The position numbers and the translations under genes are program-made. The notes beneath the pieces were generated by a model that saw only the letters and a list, made by a program, of their open reading frames with translations, was not told where the DNA came from and ran no database searches. Below, piece after piece: positions 23,001 to 34,091 of a stretch of DNA of 64,000 nucleotides (its first letter is position 1; the number at the start of each line of letters is the position of its first letter). The DNA comes from Brassica napus (taxonomy: Eukaryota; Streptophyta; Magnoliopsida; Brassicales; Brassicaceae), in assembly GCF_020379485.1 (NCBI RefSeq), contig NC_063447.1:54363452-54427451 (forward strand), in the 5' to 3' direction.

Positions 23001-25621
23001 GATGAAACTTGGGCAAAACAGAAAATTTCCAGGTTTGAGAAAGAGTAAAGAAGAGAAATTAACTGGATAAGTGAATCCAGGGACACGGACAACCGGGCAA
23101 CCTCCAAAATATCCCGAGAATCTCTCAGCATCAAGCGTAGCACTCATTAAGATCTGTTGGCTCAGAATTTTCAAAAAATATTGTAGTCAGGTCATACTCA
23201 AAGACATTATCACAAGTCCAGCATATTAGTGAAAAGAACATAGAGCTTAACTAACCAGACGGAGATGAGGATTTGATGGAAGCAAGTCCCTGCAAATTGG
23301 AAAAAAAAAGCATTGCAAATTAGAAAAAAAACACTGAAAAGAAAAGAAATAGTATCTTCTATCATCGCTTGGAGCTTCAGAAGTACATGTGCACCAATAT
23401 GGCATATGAATAACATTGAAGCGAAACATAGCCTTAACAATAGTTTCGTAAGTCACGTAGAATTGATTTATTTGATAAACACCTTGATAGTTTGAGAAAC
23501 TACCTTATAATTGCCAACATGAAATCAGAGTAGCAATCCCTTTCATGGATTTCATCCTACAAAGTAACATTCAGGTCACTGATTAATGTAGACAGCCACA
23601 TAATACAAATTCTACAGCCAAGGGAAATTGGAGAATCTGAGATGACAAACAATAACAAGAAGGCATGCCACAGTAACAGTTCACAGTTTCATTATATCTT
23701 AATTGTTCAACAAATAGCAGCATATAGATATGAAACACAAGCTTAATGAACACATGATAGTGGATAAAATAAGAAGAAGATGTCAAGTACCACAATGATG
23801 TGAGTTATGTCGGAAACATAGCTACCAGAGCCTTTTCCTACAAGCACTCTCAGGAGAATGCCATTGGTGCAGAAAACAACTGATGAGTGCCTTCCACCTT
23901 TGCTCTGCAGTCGAACCTGAAATTGCAACATAAAGTCAATGGGCACTTACTTCTGTACAATATTGAAACACAACCAACTTTCATGTAAAAACGCAAATGT
24001 CTAACTTCGAAGACTACTAACCTTGTAACCAATGTTGTCTCCAATGCTTTCACCTCTTTCACAGGATATTCTTTCAGAAACTTCAAAATAGAGATGGAAA
24101 AACATTCAGCTAAGGGTTTGCAGTACAAAACATAAATGTGAATTAAACCCAAAATTTCAAAAGATCATACGTAGCAAAATAAGGAAGAATATCAACCTGA
24201 CATTGCGGAGATACGCCGTGGTTGGGTGCATACAATTTTGCAAGTTTCTCTTTTGCTTGCCCACATATGGTCTAAAAGATATTGAGGCACCTAAAACAAT
24301 AAAAAATGGAGTGAGAATCCTCAAGATTTATAATATGGAAAACTCTTTACATGGCCTAAATCACATCCCAGGTTCACATTCAGAAAAACCTTATAACTTT
24401 CTCCAAGAGATTTAAGTTGCGTAAATATGTCGCCCGTGTACTAGAAAACTGATAGCCTACCCTCGGATCCAAGGGATGCATAACTAATTCGTTAAGAAGG
24501 TGATTCTACTGAACTAAAGAAATAAAACAAGGTGCAACAAGCACCTGAGTAGTTTTCCCGCAACCAGTTTCACCAGAAATAAGAATAACCTGCATTTAGA
24601 ATTAAGAATTTTATAGTGATTCGTTTCATGCACTGGACATCACAAGCTGAAACAAATTAACATACTGAAGGAGTTCACAGAACCTGATTGGATTCCACTG
24701 CAGATGTTATAGCATCTCTAAACGATGTGATGGGAAGCCTTGACCGCAACTTAGAGATCTGTAGTAACATAAATCAGTTAAAGAAAAAAAAAACACATTT
24801 CACTTTCCTCTACTTGCCATGATGATTCATAACTTGTCAAACTGTATTTCTGGACAAAAGAACTGAGTATCCCCTTACCTCCTGGAGAGCTCTATCACTC
24901 CTCAGCCTAGAACTCAAAGACGCCACCTTGTCCAAGATCTCATCACCGCTCATCAGCGGCTTCCTAAAAAAATCATCTTTCCACTGCCCTTGTTTACAAG
25001 AGTTGCCTACGTACTTGTTGAACGACGTAGCAGCAGTATCTCCGTCACAGGGTGGATAATAAGTAAACAACTCCTGGAGAATAGCATCAGCCTCAGGCGG
25101 AAACGAGACGCACCGAAGCTTCTCTCTGTTTCTTGACTTCTCCTTAGCTCCTTTGTTCTTCCCATTTCTGTACATGTCTTTGAATATCGAAAGACGCCTT
25201 TGATTCCCTTGCCTATAAAAACCATATGTTGAAAGCAAGCATCAGAGACTACTAGGTCTCTCACCATAAAAATGAAAACTTTATCAAACCCAAAAGACGT
25301 TAAAGTTAGAATGAACTCTCTCACTCACCCAGAGCTTTTGGATTGAATACCCATTTTCCGACACATCTGGTGAATCACGCCACGTTCGGTGTTTGAGAGA
25401 TTATGCCCAAACGTGTAAACTACAACAACAAAGGAAGAAGCGCGTTTGAATCGACATTCGAAATTAGAATCGAAAGAAGAGTTTGGGAAACTCTCTCTCT
25501 ACTAACCTTCGTTACCGGAGGCACGAAAGTCTTCGATGACCTTAGAAGCCCAGATCCTAGTAGCTTCGACGGAACTTGGCTTGCCTGCTGCATTTTCAGA
25601 CCTGAACCTCTTGTTCCCCAT
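20016..25621 (-). CDS. HVT1: DEIH-box RNA helicase with R3H and ankyrin insert (HVT1-type)
   Basis: Fourteen exons on the minus strand: 25621-25507, 25419-25329, 25212-24879, 24758-24684, 24589-24545, 24290-24197, 24080-24022, 23916-23791, 23556-23504, 23289-23256, 23153-23064, 22980-21973, 21902-20790, 20711-20016. Borders are GT-AG and phases fit, giving 1310 residues. Domain order: R3H near residues 25-70 ([17 protein letters not shown]); RecA1 with [17 protein letters not shown] and DEIH; SATL; ankyrin-type insert ([20 protein letters not shown]); RecA2 with [14 protein letters not shown] and [10 protein letters not shown]2/winged helix; OB fold; a Lys/Asn-rich tail with three repeats. 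RNA helicases of this DEAH/RHA class unwind or remodel RNA using ATP. HVT1 (At2g30800) is named for expression in vascular tissue and tapetum. The R3H-helicase-ankyrin layout parallels animal YTHDC2, without a YTH domain. It converges on the PPR gene. Confidence 0.93.
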
Positions 25622-25801
25622 CGTTTGTTGGTTAGGGTTGAGTGTTGTAATGGTTCGATGAGTTTGATTGCATTATAAAACCACCGCCTTTCCTTCTCCT
25701 CTCTCTTGTCAATTTTAATTGGCAAAGTAAAAAGAAGAAATAATTGATTGGCAGGCAGAGATGGGATGCTGACGGAATATGCTTCGCCTGACTTCTTCTT
25801 A

Positions 25802-25815
25802 GGCCCAATGGCCCA
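25802..25815. promoter_or_regulatory. Two site II elements upstream of the helicase
   Basis: GGCCCA at 25802-25807 and 25810-25815, about 185 bp upstream of the helicase ATG. This is the same element type as in the PPR promoter. Confidence 0.55.
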
Positions 25816-25837
25816 TTCACTTGCACCAAACACAGTC

Positions 25838-27205
25838 GTTTTCTTCTTTTTTTTTCTTTTTTTTTTAGAACATTTCATTAACTGTAAAACTAATTACATC
25901 TTGAGAAACATCTAATATATGTTTGGACAATTCATCAGCTGCCTTGTTTCTTTCACTGTTGACTAATCGAAAAGAAACTCAGTAATGTCGTATATCATGG
26001 AGGACATTTCCAAGTTGAGCATGACACTTGATTGATAATATACGATCAAGTTCAAGACTATCTCCTTCAAACCAAACCATTCTCCACCCACGAATCCACA
26101 CTTGTTGCATTGCAAATAGAAAACCCAAAGCTTCTCTTTGTTAATGACGATAGTACATGATGAATCCTAACCATACCAGCGCCACAGAAATAATCCATTT
26201 TCATTTCTAACAATCCATCCCACACCAGCAATATCAGCTTCTACTCTAAAAATACAATCGAAGTTACACTTGAGCCATCCCAAGGGAGGAAGTTCCCATG
26301 TAGACGGCCTTACGACTCTTCCAAACTTTTGATCTCGTAATATCCACTCATCATTGGCTTCACCTGCTCTTTAGATATCTTCCATTGGATGAACATTTCT
26401 TTAAGCGAAAAGAAATTTATTCCTAGACTTTCAAATATACCATAATACCCAAAAAGACAATTTAGCGTTCCTAAATATTGTATCTAAACTATTTATAAGT
26501 TCAAATAGTGTTAATATATTTTCCTCTAAGTCTTGAGAGATTAAAAATTTGAGAATGGTAAACCTGAACATCTCCAAGTTGCTTGCGCATGAGGACAAAG
26601 AAAGAGAACATGGTTAATAGTCTCTTCTTCCAGGCAATATTTCTAGCAAGTTGGATACATATTGATTCCTCTTGAACAAAGTTGCACATATGTAGGCAGA
26701 GCGTTTGAAATAGTTTTCCATAAGAAATGTTGAATCTTAGGAAGGATTTCTAATTTCCAAATTTGAGCTTTAAGTACTAGAGATCCATCTGGTGCTATAA
26801 TTTCTTCTTCTACAAAATCATGAATAGCCGTCCAATAGCCTGACTTAACCATGTATTCCAAATTTGGATTATATGGCCAAATATACTTGTCACATTGATT
26901 ATGCCTCGATAATCTGATAGCATTAATCAACTCCACCTCTTTGGGTAGGAGTAACGAGTTCAACTTATCCTTTTTCCAAGTTGCAGTAGCTTTATCATGA
27001 ACTCTGAGACCTTCATGTTTGGATAAATACACAGGGAGACCAATCTCCTAGGAGGTGTAGTCGGAATCCAACAATCCTCCCAAACTCGTGTATTACATCC
27101 ATTCCATACTTGCATAAGTAAACCTTTCTTTAAAAGATTATTATCCTTTTGAATGGATTTCCATCTATACGAAGAACTAGTTGAACTAGTTTGTGCTGAA
27201 GAGAA
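25838..27205 (-). pseudogene. 5'-truncated LINE (non-LTR retrotransposon) fragment
   Basis: Minus-strand reading gives the C-terminal part of a plant LINE ORF2. A 129-codon frame (27032-26643) includes the reverse-transcriptase zinc-binding region (WKLEILPKIQHFLWKTISNA). Upstream fragments include a VWEDCWIPTTPP island near 27050-27100. Downstream are traces of an RNase-H domain broken by stops. The T-rich tract at 25838-25866 is the poly(A) end in minus orientation. It sits about 20 bp beyond the helicase site II motifs. No target duplication was found. Confidence 0.82.
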
Positions 27206-28519
27206 TTCTGATTCTTTAAAAAAATATAAATAGAAGTTATTAAATAGGTAGGACTTAAGTTTTAATATTAGTTGGAGACAAGATTAATTATTGTGTTGTT
27301 TAAATACACTTTTAGTAATATAATATTGTTTTTCATAATTATCCTTAACGAAATTCTAATAGTTTTATTAATTACAAATGATGTTAAATCTATATTATAA
27401 TAGATAAGTTTTTGCTCATTCGTGAGGCTATCCACGTCATGTGGACCTTATCTACAAATAAAAAAATTGAAACAGTAAAGAAAATATATTATTTTAGTTA
27501 TTTCACCACTAATTGCTACTTTTAATGCCAGGAGAAAGAAAAATCGAAACAGAAAACGAAACGTTTTAAGATACACAAAATAAATCGAAAGGACGCATAA
27601 TTTACTGCAGTCTGCAGCTATTACTATTTTTCAGGGGCAAAAATCCTTGATTTTCGTAGTTCTCTCGGTTTTTTTTTTTTTTTGGAGAAAATCTCAATAA
27701 TTCCACCATTTCGTCTCTGGCTTTTTCTCCTTGGAGCACGAACAATATTTATGTCGTTCTAATCTTCCTCAACTTCTATAGATTTCATTCCTTCTGCAAA
27801 TCTAATTTAAGTTTTTTTTTCCTTGAGATATCTTTTCTTTTTGAGAAAATCTTCAGTCTATATCCTTTATTCATATTGTAAAACCAAGCCTCTAATTTTA
27901 AGTTTTTTGTGTATTCAATTTTATAGTTCAGGGAGAATTCTACATCGAAAGTGAGGAGAACACAAGATATGGGATCAATGGAGAATGTTCACTCCTCTGC
28001 TAGCGATTCTTGAATGTGGGGTTTCAGCGTGATATTTTCACTTTCTGGATTTTGTGTCCTCTTTTTCTTTTTATTTATTTACATTCTGATTATTGCACTT
28101 TCGCTTAGATATGATTCATGATTTATAAGCATTTAATCGTTGATTTCTTAAGAATTTGTGGAAATTACATATTTGTATATCACACTTTAGATTGCTAGGC
28201 CATTCCGTACCTTTTCTTAGGTTGATCTTAATTGTTTTTTTTTTGTGACTGTTACTTGATACCAGAATTGTGAAAGGGTTCCACGGATATAATGAAAGGA
28301 CTAAGGCCAATCAAAATTTTATCTCTGTGAAACCTAAATTTTAAACGGGAAATGTTCTGGGCTAACAAGACGTAGCATGTTGGTGGTAGTGGAGGCGAAG
28401 GTGGGGTAAAGGACGTCAGAGGGGGCCCTCGACAATGTATGTAGCTTCCATTATATCCGTGGAGCTGGCCACATCAACTAACATGAGGCACGTTTGATAA
28501 GTTCTATTAAAAACATAAA
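27206..28519. other. Gene-free stretch, possible Helitron start at 27389
   Basis: TCTATATTATAATAGATAAG at 27389 resembles plus-strand 5' ends of Brassicaceae Helitrons, but no matching 3' hairpin and CTRR end could be fixed. T-rich and transcript-like segments lie at 27650-28020. A 15-bp inverted repeat lies at 28280/28449. No conserved ORF. Confidence 0.35.
28280..28463. repeat. 15-bp perfect inverted repeat spanning 184 bp
   Basis: TCCACGGATATAATG (28280-28294) is exactly complementary to CATTATATCCGTGGA (28449-28463). A second small palindrome GAGGGGGCCCTC-like block lies inside near 28420. It could be the ends of a small MITE or LTR remnant. A GATACCA motif next to the left arm hints at a Copia-like primer site on the minus strand. 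Confidence 0.6.
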
Positions 28520-28524
28520 AGATC
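28520..28524. repeat. Target-site duplication AGATC, left
   Basis: AGATC at 28520-28524 recurs at 33368-33372, flanking the Copia element. Confidence 0.85.
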
Positions 28525-28685
28525 TGAAGAATTGGATATCAAACTGACTTGATTTTATTAAGCTGAGACTTTATACAACTCCAATGACGGTTTAATAACC
28601 TAGTTTCCTTATAACTAATAGGAAACTATACATATTTTCAACTAGCGAATATAGGAAACTATATGATATAGAATATATCGTAATA
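28525..28685 (-). repeat. 3' LTR of the Copia element
   Basis: Matches 33199-33367 except for loss of about 8 bp (TATACAGC region) and isolated substitutions. Confidence 0.92.
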
Positions 28686-28692
28686 CTCCCCC

Positions 28693-31600
28693 TCACGTTG
28701 GAGCGTGCAGGTCACAAACGCCCAACTTGGACAATAGAGTATTGAACTGAATCCGTCCCAACGCTTTGGTGAGAATGTCCGCGACCTGCTTCTTGGTACG
28801 TATGTGATGGAGATTAATGAGACCAGCTTTTACAGCGTCTCGAACTGCATGACAATCATTTTCAATGTGCTTGGTACGTTCATGGAAGACTGGATTTGTA
28901 GCAATGTAAATAGCTGCTTTACTATCACAGAAGAAGCGAGTAGGAGCCTGTTTGACATCGAATCCATGCAACAGTTTACGTAACCATTTAACTTCTTTGA
29001 GAGCATCAGACATAGCTCGATATTCAGCTTCAGCGGAAGAATGTGATACTGTATCTTGCTTCTTTGTCTTCCAACAGACCGGAGAATCACCAAGCAAAAC
29101 AACAAAGGCACTAAGAGAACGACGAGTTTTGTAACAAGAAGACCAATCGGAGTCACAGTAAATGGTGAGAGACATATCTTTAGACGAGCTTAACATGATT
29201 CCTTGGCCAGGAGAATTCTTTAGAAAACGCACTACTCGTTGTGCAGCTTCCCAATGAGCTTCTTTGGGCGTCTGCATATACTGAGAGAGAACATGAACCG
29301 AATAACTCAACTCGGGTCTGGTATGAAGAAGATATAACCTGCCAACAAGCCTCCTATACTTGCGTGGATCAGCCAAGACGGGACTCTCAACCTTGCCGAG
29401 TTGATGATTCTGTTCGAGAGGAGTAGCCGCCGGCTTGCAGCCAAGGTTTCCTGTGTCGGCAATAATGTCCAAAGTGTACTTTCGCTGAGATAAAAATATG
29501 CCTTCTGGACCACGACTTACTTCGATACCAAGGAAGTATTTGAGTTTTCCCAGATCCTTCATAGAGAAACACTTACTCAAATATTCTTTGAACTTTTGTA
29601 CCATACGACTATCGTTTCCACTGATAAGCAAATCGTCAACATAGATCAACACACACAGCTGTATTCCTTTCCGACCGTAACAGAACAATGAGTAGTCATC
29701 ATAGGACTGGACAAAACCAAACTTAAGCAGCGCATCAGAGAGCTTTTTAAACCAGCAACGGGGAGCTTGCTTGAGACCATATAATGACTTGCGAATACGA
29801 CAAACCTTATTGGGATGAGAATGACGAAAACCAGGGGGTAGTTTCATGTATACTTCTTCTTCGAGATCGCCATGAAGAAAGGCGTTGTTGACATCCATCT
29901 GGAAAACTTCCCATTGATTTGCTGCGACCAAACGAAGAAACATACGCACCGTCGTCATTTTAATAACAGGAGCAAATGTTTCATTATAGTCTTCCCCTTC
30001 GACTTTTTTGTTTCCCATAACAACAACTCGAGATTTGTGTCTTCTGATCGTGCCATCAGTATTATACTTGATTTTATAAACCCATTGACTCCCGAGTGCT
30101 ACCTTGTCTGGCGGTAGATCACATATGTCCCACGTATGTTGTTTTTCAAGAGCAACTACTTCGTCAACCATGGAACCATCCCACACGTCGATTCCAACAG
30201 CTTCCTTAAAATGTTTGGGTTCAGCTGCGGCTGTGATTGCAGCCAAGAAAGCTTGTTGCTGCGGAGCAAAGTTAGAATCAGAAACATACTTTGTCAATGG
30301 ATATAGCGAATTACCTTGGACCGAAGACGAAGACTGAGACGTGGAGACCGAAGGAGCGTGATGGGTACTTGAGGTAGGACTCTTTACTGATGTATTATAT
30401 GTGACATAGTCCCTGAGTTTAACAGACGGTATTTGCTGACGTTTACCCCGACCAAGATCTTCTTCAGGCGGCATGGGACTACTATCATCGCCAGTTAGAT
30501 CAGCTGCAGTTGTGATAACCTCTTCTTCGATGTCACCACTGTCCTGGACAACTGGTTCAGCCTGTAGATCTCCATCACCAGTACTACTGGTGGTCGATGA
30601 ATCAACTGGCACATCAAGAGAATTTTCGGCAGGTAAGGAACTCCCCCTGTCCGAAGAGCCAGTCGGAGCCGCTATTATGTTGTAGCTCCAGTCATCATCA
30701 ACAACGTCGACCAAAGTTGTTGTTGACACAGGTTCCTTGCGTGTTGCATAAGGAAAAACATCTTCCCGAAAAACTACATCCCGAGATATGAGAAACTCGT
30801 TACGATCCCTGTCAAACACTTTGTAACCCTTTTTCCCAAAGGGATAACCGACGAAAATACACAAACGACTCTTCTCACCAAACTTATCTTTGTCTCTTGC
30901 TTGGCGATGAGTGTAACAGGCAGACCCAAAAACTCGTAACTGCGTATAGTCTGGTGGAGAACCGTGAAGGACCTCAAAGGGAGAGCGACCTTTATGAACC
31001 GCAGTTGGCGTCCTATTAATCAAGTAGGCTGAGGTCATGACAGCTTCACCCCAAAAAGTGATAGGCAAACTCGCCTGAAATAGCAATGCTCTGACGACAT
31101 TAAGTATGTGCCTATGCTTCCTCTCCACACGTCCATTTTGCTGAGGAGTTCCAACGCACGAGGTCTGATGTATAATCCCTTGCTCGCGAAAATATGATGA
31201 GAGACACATAAACTCAGTTCCATTATCACTTCGCACCATCTTAACAGCTTTACCAAATTGTTTTTCTGTGTAGGTGAGAAAGTTTTTCAGAATTGTCTTA
31301 ACTTCTGACTTCTCAAGCATAAGATACGTCCACACTGATCGAGAGAAATCATCCACAATAGTCAGAAAATATACAGCGCCACAAGAAGAAGGAACACGGT
31401 ATGGACCCCATACGTCGACATGAATTAATGAAAAACAATCAACTGATTTATTAATACTGTCTGGAAAAACTTCTCGAGTTTGCTTAGCTCTAAAACATAC
31501 GTCACAGGGACGTGAGCTAGTAGAAGAAGAAGAAAACAAAGGTAAAGCCGAAAGCACATTTAAACTAGGATGTCCTAAACGCTGATGCCACAATGACTGA

Positions 31601-32694
31601 TCTGGATAAGCATTCACTGTGTTTATCTTTGCTGTAGCTACATCTGTTAAGTAGTATACCCCATCACGCTCTTCACCGGTTCCAATCAGAGTCCTCGAAA
31701 AACGGTCCTGCAAAACACAAATAGCATCAGTGAAAGTCGCAAGACAATTTGTTTGCTTTAGAAATTTTGCGACAGATATCAAGGCGCAATTCAAAGATGG
31801 CACATATAGGACGTTCGTCAGTGATACTTTCCCCGACAGGGGAAGAACTCCCATGCTCACAGCAAACGTTCGGCTGCCGTCTGCAAAGCCTATTGAGCAC
31901 GGTGGTATGGTGACAATATCGTGCAACAAAGAGGGCTTCCCGGTCATATGGTGAGAAGCTCCATTATCAAAAATAACATCACCATATTTCTTCTTACCCG
32001 ACAACTTATCGGAACCTGATTTTTCTTGGATCATCTGAGTGAGAACCTTCCATTGTTCTTGTGTAAACTCTGGAAAGGCCGATGAGTTTGAGCTGGTAGC
32101 ATGAGCCGTAGCCGTCTGTCCTCTGCCTCTGCCACTACGACCACTTCTGCCTCGTCCACGACCAGCTGCAGTACGATCGGATCGCTCATTCCACCATTCT
32201 GGAAATCCCACCAACTGCCAACAATCCTTTTTCTCATGTCCACTTCGTCCACAATGAGAACAGAGACTCTGTCGATCTTTGTTTCGAAGAATTGACGTGT
32301 CGGACCTGGAACCACTCTGGTTTGGAGACGCCACTTCCGTTTGTCGAGCAACAAATCCTATCGCATCTTGTTGCTGCTCATGACCTCGAGAAGAATTCAG
32401 ACGCTGCTCTTCTCTTATTACTTTGGAGTATACTTCTCCAATTGTCGGCAGAGGATCCATACCAATCAAGGATGTACACATACCTCCAAAGCGAGAGTCA
32501 TCAAGACCCATGACGAACTGGTGAACCTTGTCGTCCTCTCTTTCTTGCCTGATTTCATTAGCTGAACCGACGATATACTGCATATTCTTCCCACAAAGAA
32601 CACAGTCTGCCATAATATTCAAGCACGCTTTGACCTTCTTGTCGACATGCCGCTTGCTGAGCTTTAAGTTGATGAATACGGACTTTGTTCCCAA
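28693..32694 (-). CDS. Copia pol polyprotein (gag end, protease, integrase, RT, RNase H)
   Basis: 1333 codons open. The first about 40 residues are an out-of-frame run-in; homology begins at the gag end (SANEIRQ). Then come the CCHC zinc knuckle CSHCGRSGHEKKDC (about 145-158), protease DNGASHHMTG (about 243), pre-integrase LWHQRLGHPS, integrase core with HVDVWGP, VRSDNGTEF and GTPQQNGRVERKH, reverse transcriptase with YVDDLLIS, RNase H with CDSDWSS and SSAEAEYRAM, and the closing CDLHAPT. Length and order are normal for a Copia polyprotein minus the gag front. It lies between intact PBS and PPT. Because gag is in another frame, expression as one polyprotein would need a shift near 32575. Confidence 0.9.
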   Translation of the reverse strand: MGTKSVFINLKLSKRHVDKKVKACLNIMADCVLCGKNMQYIVGSANEIRQEREDDKVHQFVMGLDDSRFGGMCTSLIGMDPLPTIGEVYSKVIREEQRLNSSRGHEQQQDAIGFVARQTEVASPNQSGSRSDTSILRNKDRQSLCSHCGRSGHEKKDCWQLVGFPEWWNERSDRTAAGRGRGRSGRSGRGRGQTATAHATSSNSSAFPEFTQEQWKVLTQMIQEKSGSDKLSGKKKYGDVIFDNGASHHMTGKPSLLHDIVTIPPCSIGFADGSRTFAVSMGVLPLSGKVSLTNVLYVPSLNCALISVAKFLKQTNCLATFTDAICVLQDRFSRTLIGTGEERDGVYYLTDVATAKINTVNAYPDQSLWHQRLGHPSLNVLSALPLFSSSSTSSRPCDVCFRAKQTREVFPDSINKSVDCFSLIHVDVWGPYRVPSSCGAVYFLTIVDDFSRSVWTYLMLEKSEVKTILKNFLTYTEKQFGKAVKMVRSDNGTEFMCLSSYFREQGIIHQTSCVGTPQQNGRVERKHRHILNVVRALLFQASLPITFWGEAVMTSAYLINRTPTAVHKGRSPFEVLHGSPPDYTQLRVFGSACYTHRQARDKDKFGEKSRLCIFVGYPFGKKGYKVFDRDRNEFLISRDVVFREDVFPYATRKEPVSTTTLVDVVDDDWSYNIIAAPTGSSDRGSSLPAENSLDVPVDSSTTSSTGDGDLQAEPVVQDSGDIEEEVITTAADLTGDDSSPMPPEEDLGRGKRQQIPSVKLRDYVTYNTSVKSPTSSTHHAPSVSTSQSSSSVQGNSLYPLTKYVSDSNFAPQQQAFLAAITAAAEPKHFKEAVGIDVWDGSMVDEVVALEKQHTWDICDLPPDKVALGSQWVYKIKYNTDGTIRRHKSRVVVMGNKKVEGEDYNETFAPVIKMTTVRMFLRLVAANQWEVFQMDVNNAFLHGDLEEEVYMKLPPGFRHSHPNKVCRIRKSLYGLKQAPRCWFKKLSDALLKFGFVQSYDDYSLFCYGRKGIQLCVLIYVDDLLISGNDSRMVQKFKEYLSKCFSMKDLGKLKYFLGIEVSRGPEGIFLSQRKYTLDIIADTGNLGCKPAATPLEQNHQLGKVESPVLADPRKYRRLVGRLYLLHTRPELSYSVHVLSQYMQTPKEAHWEAAQRVVRFLKNSPGQGIMLSSSKDMSLTIYCDSDWSSCYKTRRSLSAFVVLLGDSPVCWKTKKQDTVSHSSAEAEYRAMSDALKEVKWLRKLLHGFDVKQAPTRFFCDSKAAIYIATNPVFHERTKHIENDCHAVRDAVKAGLINLHHIRTKKQVADILTKALGRIQFNTLLSKLGVCDLHAPT

Positions 32695-33073
32695 CCGAGA
32701 ACCTCTGTTTCAACTCCGACCACAGCTGACTCGCGTCGCTTACGAACGTCACTGACGACTTCACGTTTGGCTCTATAGCCGCCCTAATCCAACCAATGAT
32801 CATTGAATTCACTGCAATCCAGTTGTTATGGTCAGGTTCATCGGCAAGAGGTTTCTTCAAAGAGCCATTAATAAAACCCACTTTACGCTTTGCCTGAAGG
32901 GCGTTGAGCATCTCACTTGCCCACTGATTGTAATTCTCGCCGTTTAGCTTCACAGGTGTGATCATGGCTCCAGGATTGTCAGAACCATAGAGAGCATACG
33001 AAGAGGTACTAAGAGGCCCTTCTGCACCAGGTTTATCGACCTTAGTAACCGAACTTTGGTCAGACATCGTCAC
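32558..33073 (-). pseudogene. Copia gag front, frameshifted relative to pol
   Basis: A 171-codon frame from ATG at 33073 with the plant Copia gag signature (KLNGENYNQWASEMLNAL, later QLWSELKQRFSVGNKVRIHQ). It ends early after SLWEEYAVYRR. The natural continuation is found in the pol frame, so a 1-bp indel-type shift lies between about 32565 and 32590. Confidence 0.85.
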
Positions 33074-33186
33074 TGACGATATTAAATCAGTTCAAACTTT
33101 GAAGTTTGAACAGATCGACTAAGAACAAGAACTTGTCCAAACTATGAACAAGAGGAACGATGAATTTTGTATTTAGAATGATCTTA

Positions 33187-33198
33187 GCTCTGATACCA
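33187..33198 (-). other. Copia primer-binding site
   Basis: TGGTATCAGAGC on the minus strand, the canonical match to the 3' end of initiator tRNA-Met, adjoining the 5' LTR. Confidence 0.9.
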
Positions 33199-33367
33199 TG
33201 TAGAATTGGATATCAAACTGACTTGATTTTATTAAGCTATACAGCTAAGACTTTATACAACTCCAATGACGGTTTAATAACCTAGTTTCCTTATAACTAA
33301 TAGGAAACTATACATATTTTCAACTAGCGAATATAGGAAACTATACGATATAGAATATATCGTAATA
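33199..33367 (-). repeat. 5' LTR of the Copia element
   Basis: 169 bp, TATTACG...TACA, followed outside by the AGATC target duplication. Confidence 0.92.
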
Positions 33368-33372
33368 AGATC

Positions 33373-33726
33373 TGTACATGAGTTTTTGGTTAATTTATAA
33401 TATGTTTGTAGTTTGATCTTAAAGTTGAATATGAAAAATGGTAAGCCTGATTGGTTATTTTTCAGGTTCCTTATTAGCTTCCTTACTTTATTCCTAGAGG
33501 CCATGCGCCCGCCGGGAGCAGCTGGTCTGCCAAGGAGAGGAGAGAGCAAGCAGCTGCAGCCGGAGGTACGACATCATCTAATTCCGGGTCATCGAAAAAA
33601 TCTCGGCTTGGCTCCATGGGTGAGTTTACAACTCTTTCCGTCAAAAATCCGCTTAGTGTTTCTACTAATCTGATTCTTATTGATATCAAAGTTTCAAACT
33701 TTCTATTGAATTTTGATGATTTTTTC
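33373..33726. other. Spacer, no supported gene
   Basis: Short open frames in several directions cover a GC-richer patch at 33500-33610, but none has a recognisable domain. Confidence 0.35.
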
Positions 33727-34091
33727 CTAGACCTATTACGGACTATAATATCCTATCATCTGCATATGGCAGCCGGCTCTAGTTACTTTATTTTAGGCAA
33801 ACGGAACATGAGAACAAGAATCTCTTAGAAATCAATGACTAATGTCAAATTCTAATAAGAATATACATGATAAAATACGGTTGCACAGAATCTTTTTTTT
33901 TTTTTAACATGTTTCTGCAATAGCAAAAATGATAAACTGATGATGGTTGTTATCATTATTCAATGGTAGCCAATCTAAATTCAAGAAAAAGATAAAAAAA
34001 ACAAGAGTAACAAAATTAAAAACGCACCAAACATCAAAAGGACACAAAGCAAGCAAGCAACCATTGTAGTTGGAAAATATCTCTGTCCGAT

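Larger units (their letters stand above)
28525..33367 (-). mobile_element. Near-complete Copia (Ty1/Copia) LTR retrotransposon
   Basis: 4843 bp, minus orientation. The 5' LTR is 33199-33367 (169 bp) and the 3' LTR 28525-28685 (161 bp). They differ by one 8-bp indel and about two substitutions. TGGTATCAGAGC, complementary to initiator tRNA-Met, directly follows the 5' LTR (33187-33198). The purine tract GTGAGGGGGAG precedes the 3' LTR. The LTRs start TATTACG rather than TG and end CA. One frameshift separates gag from pol; otherwise the coding region is open. Confidence 0.95.
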
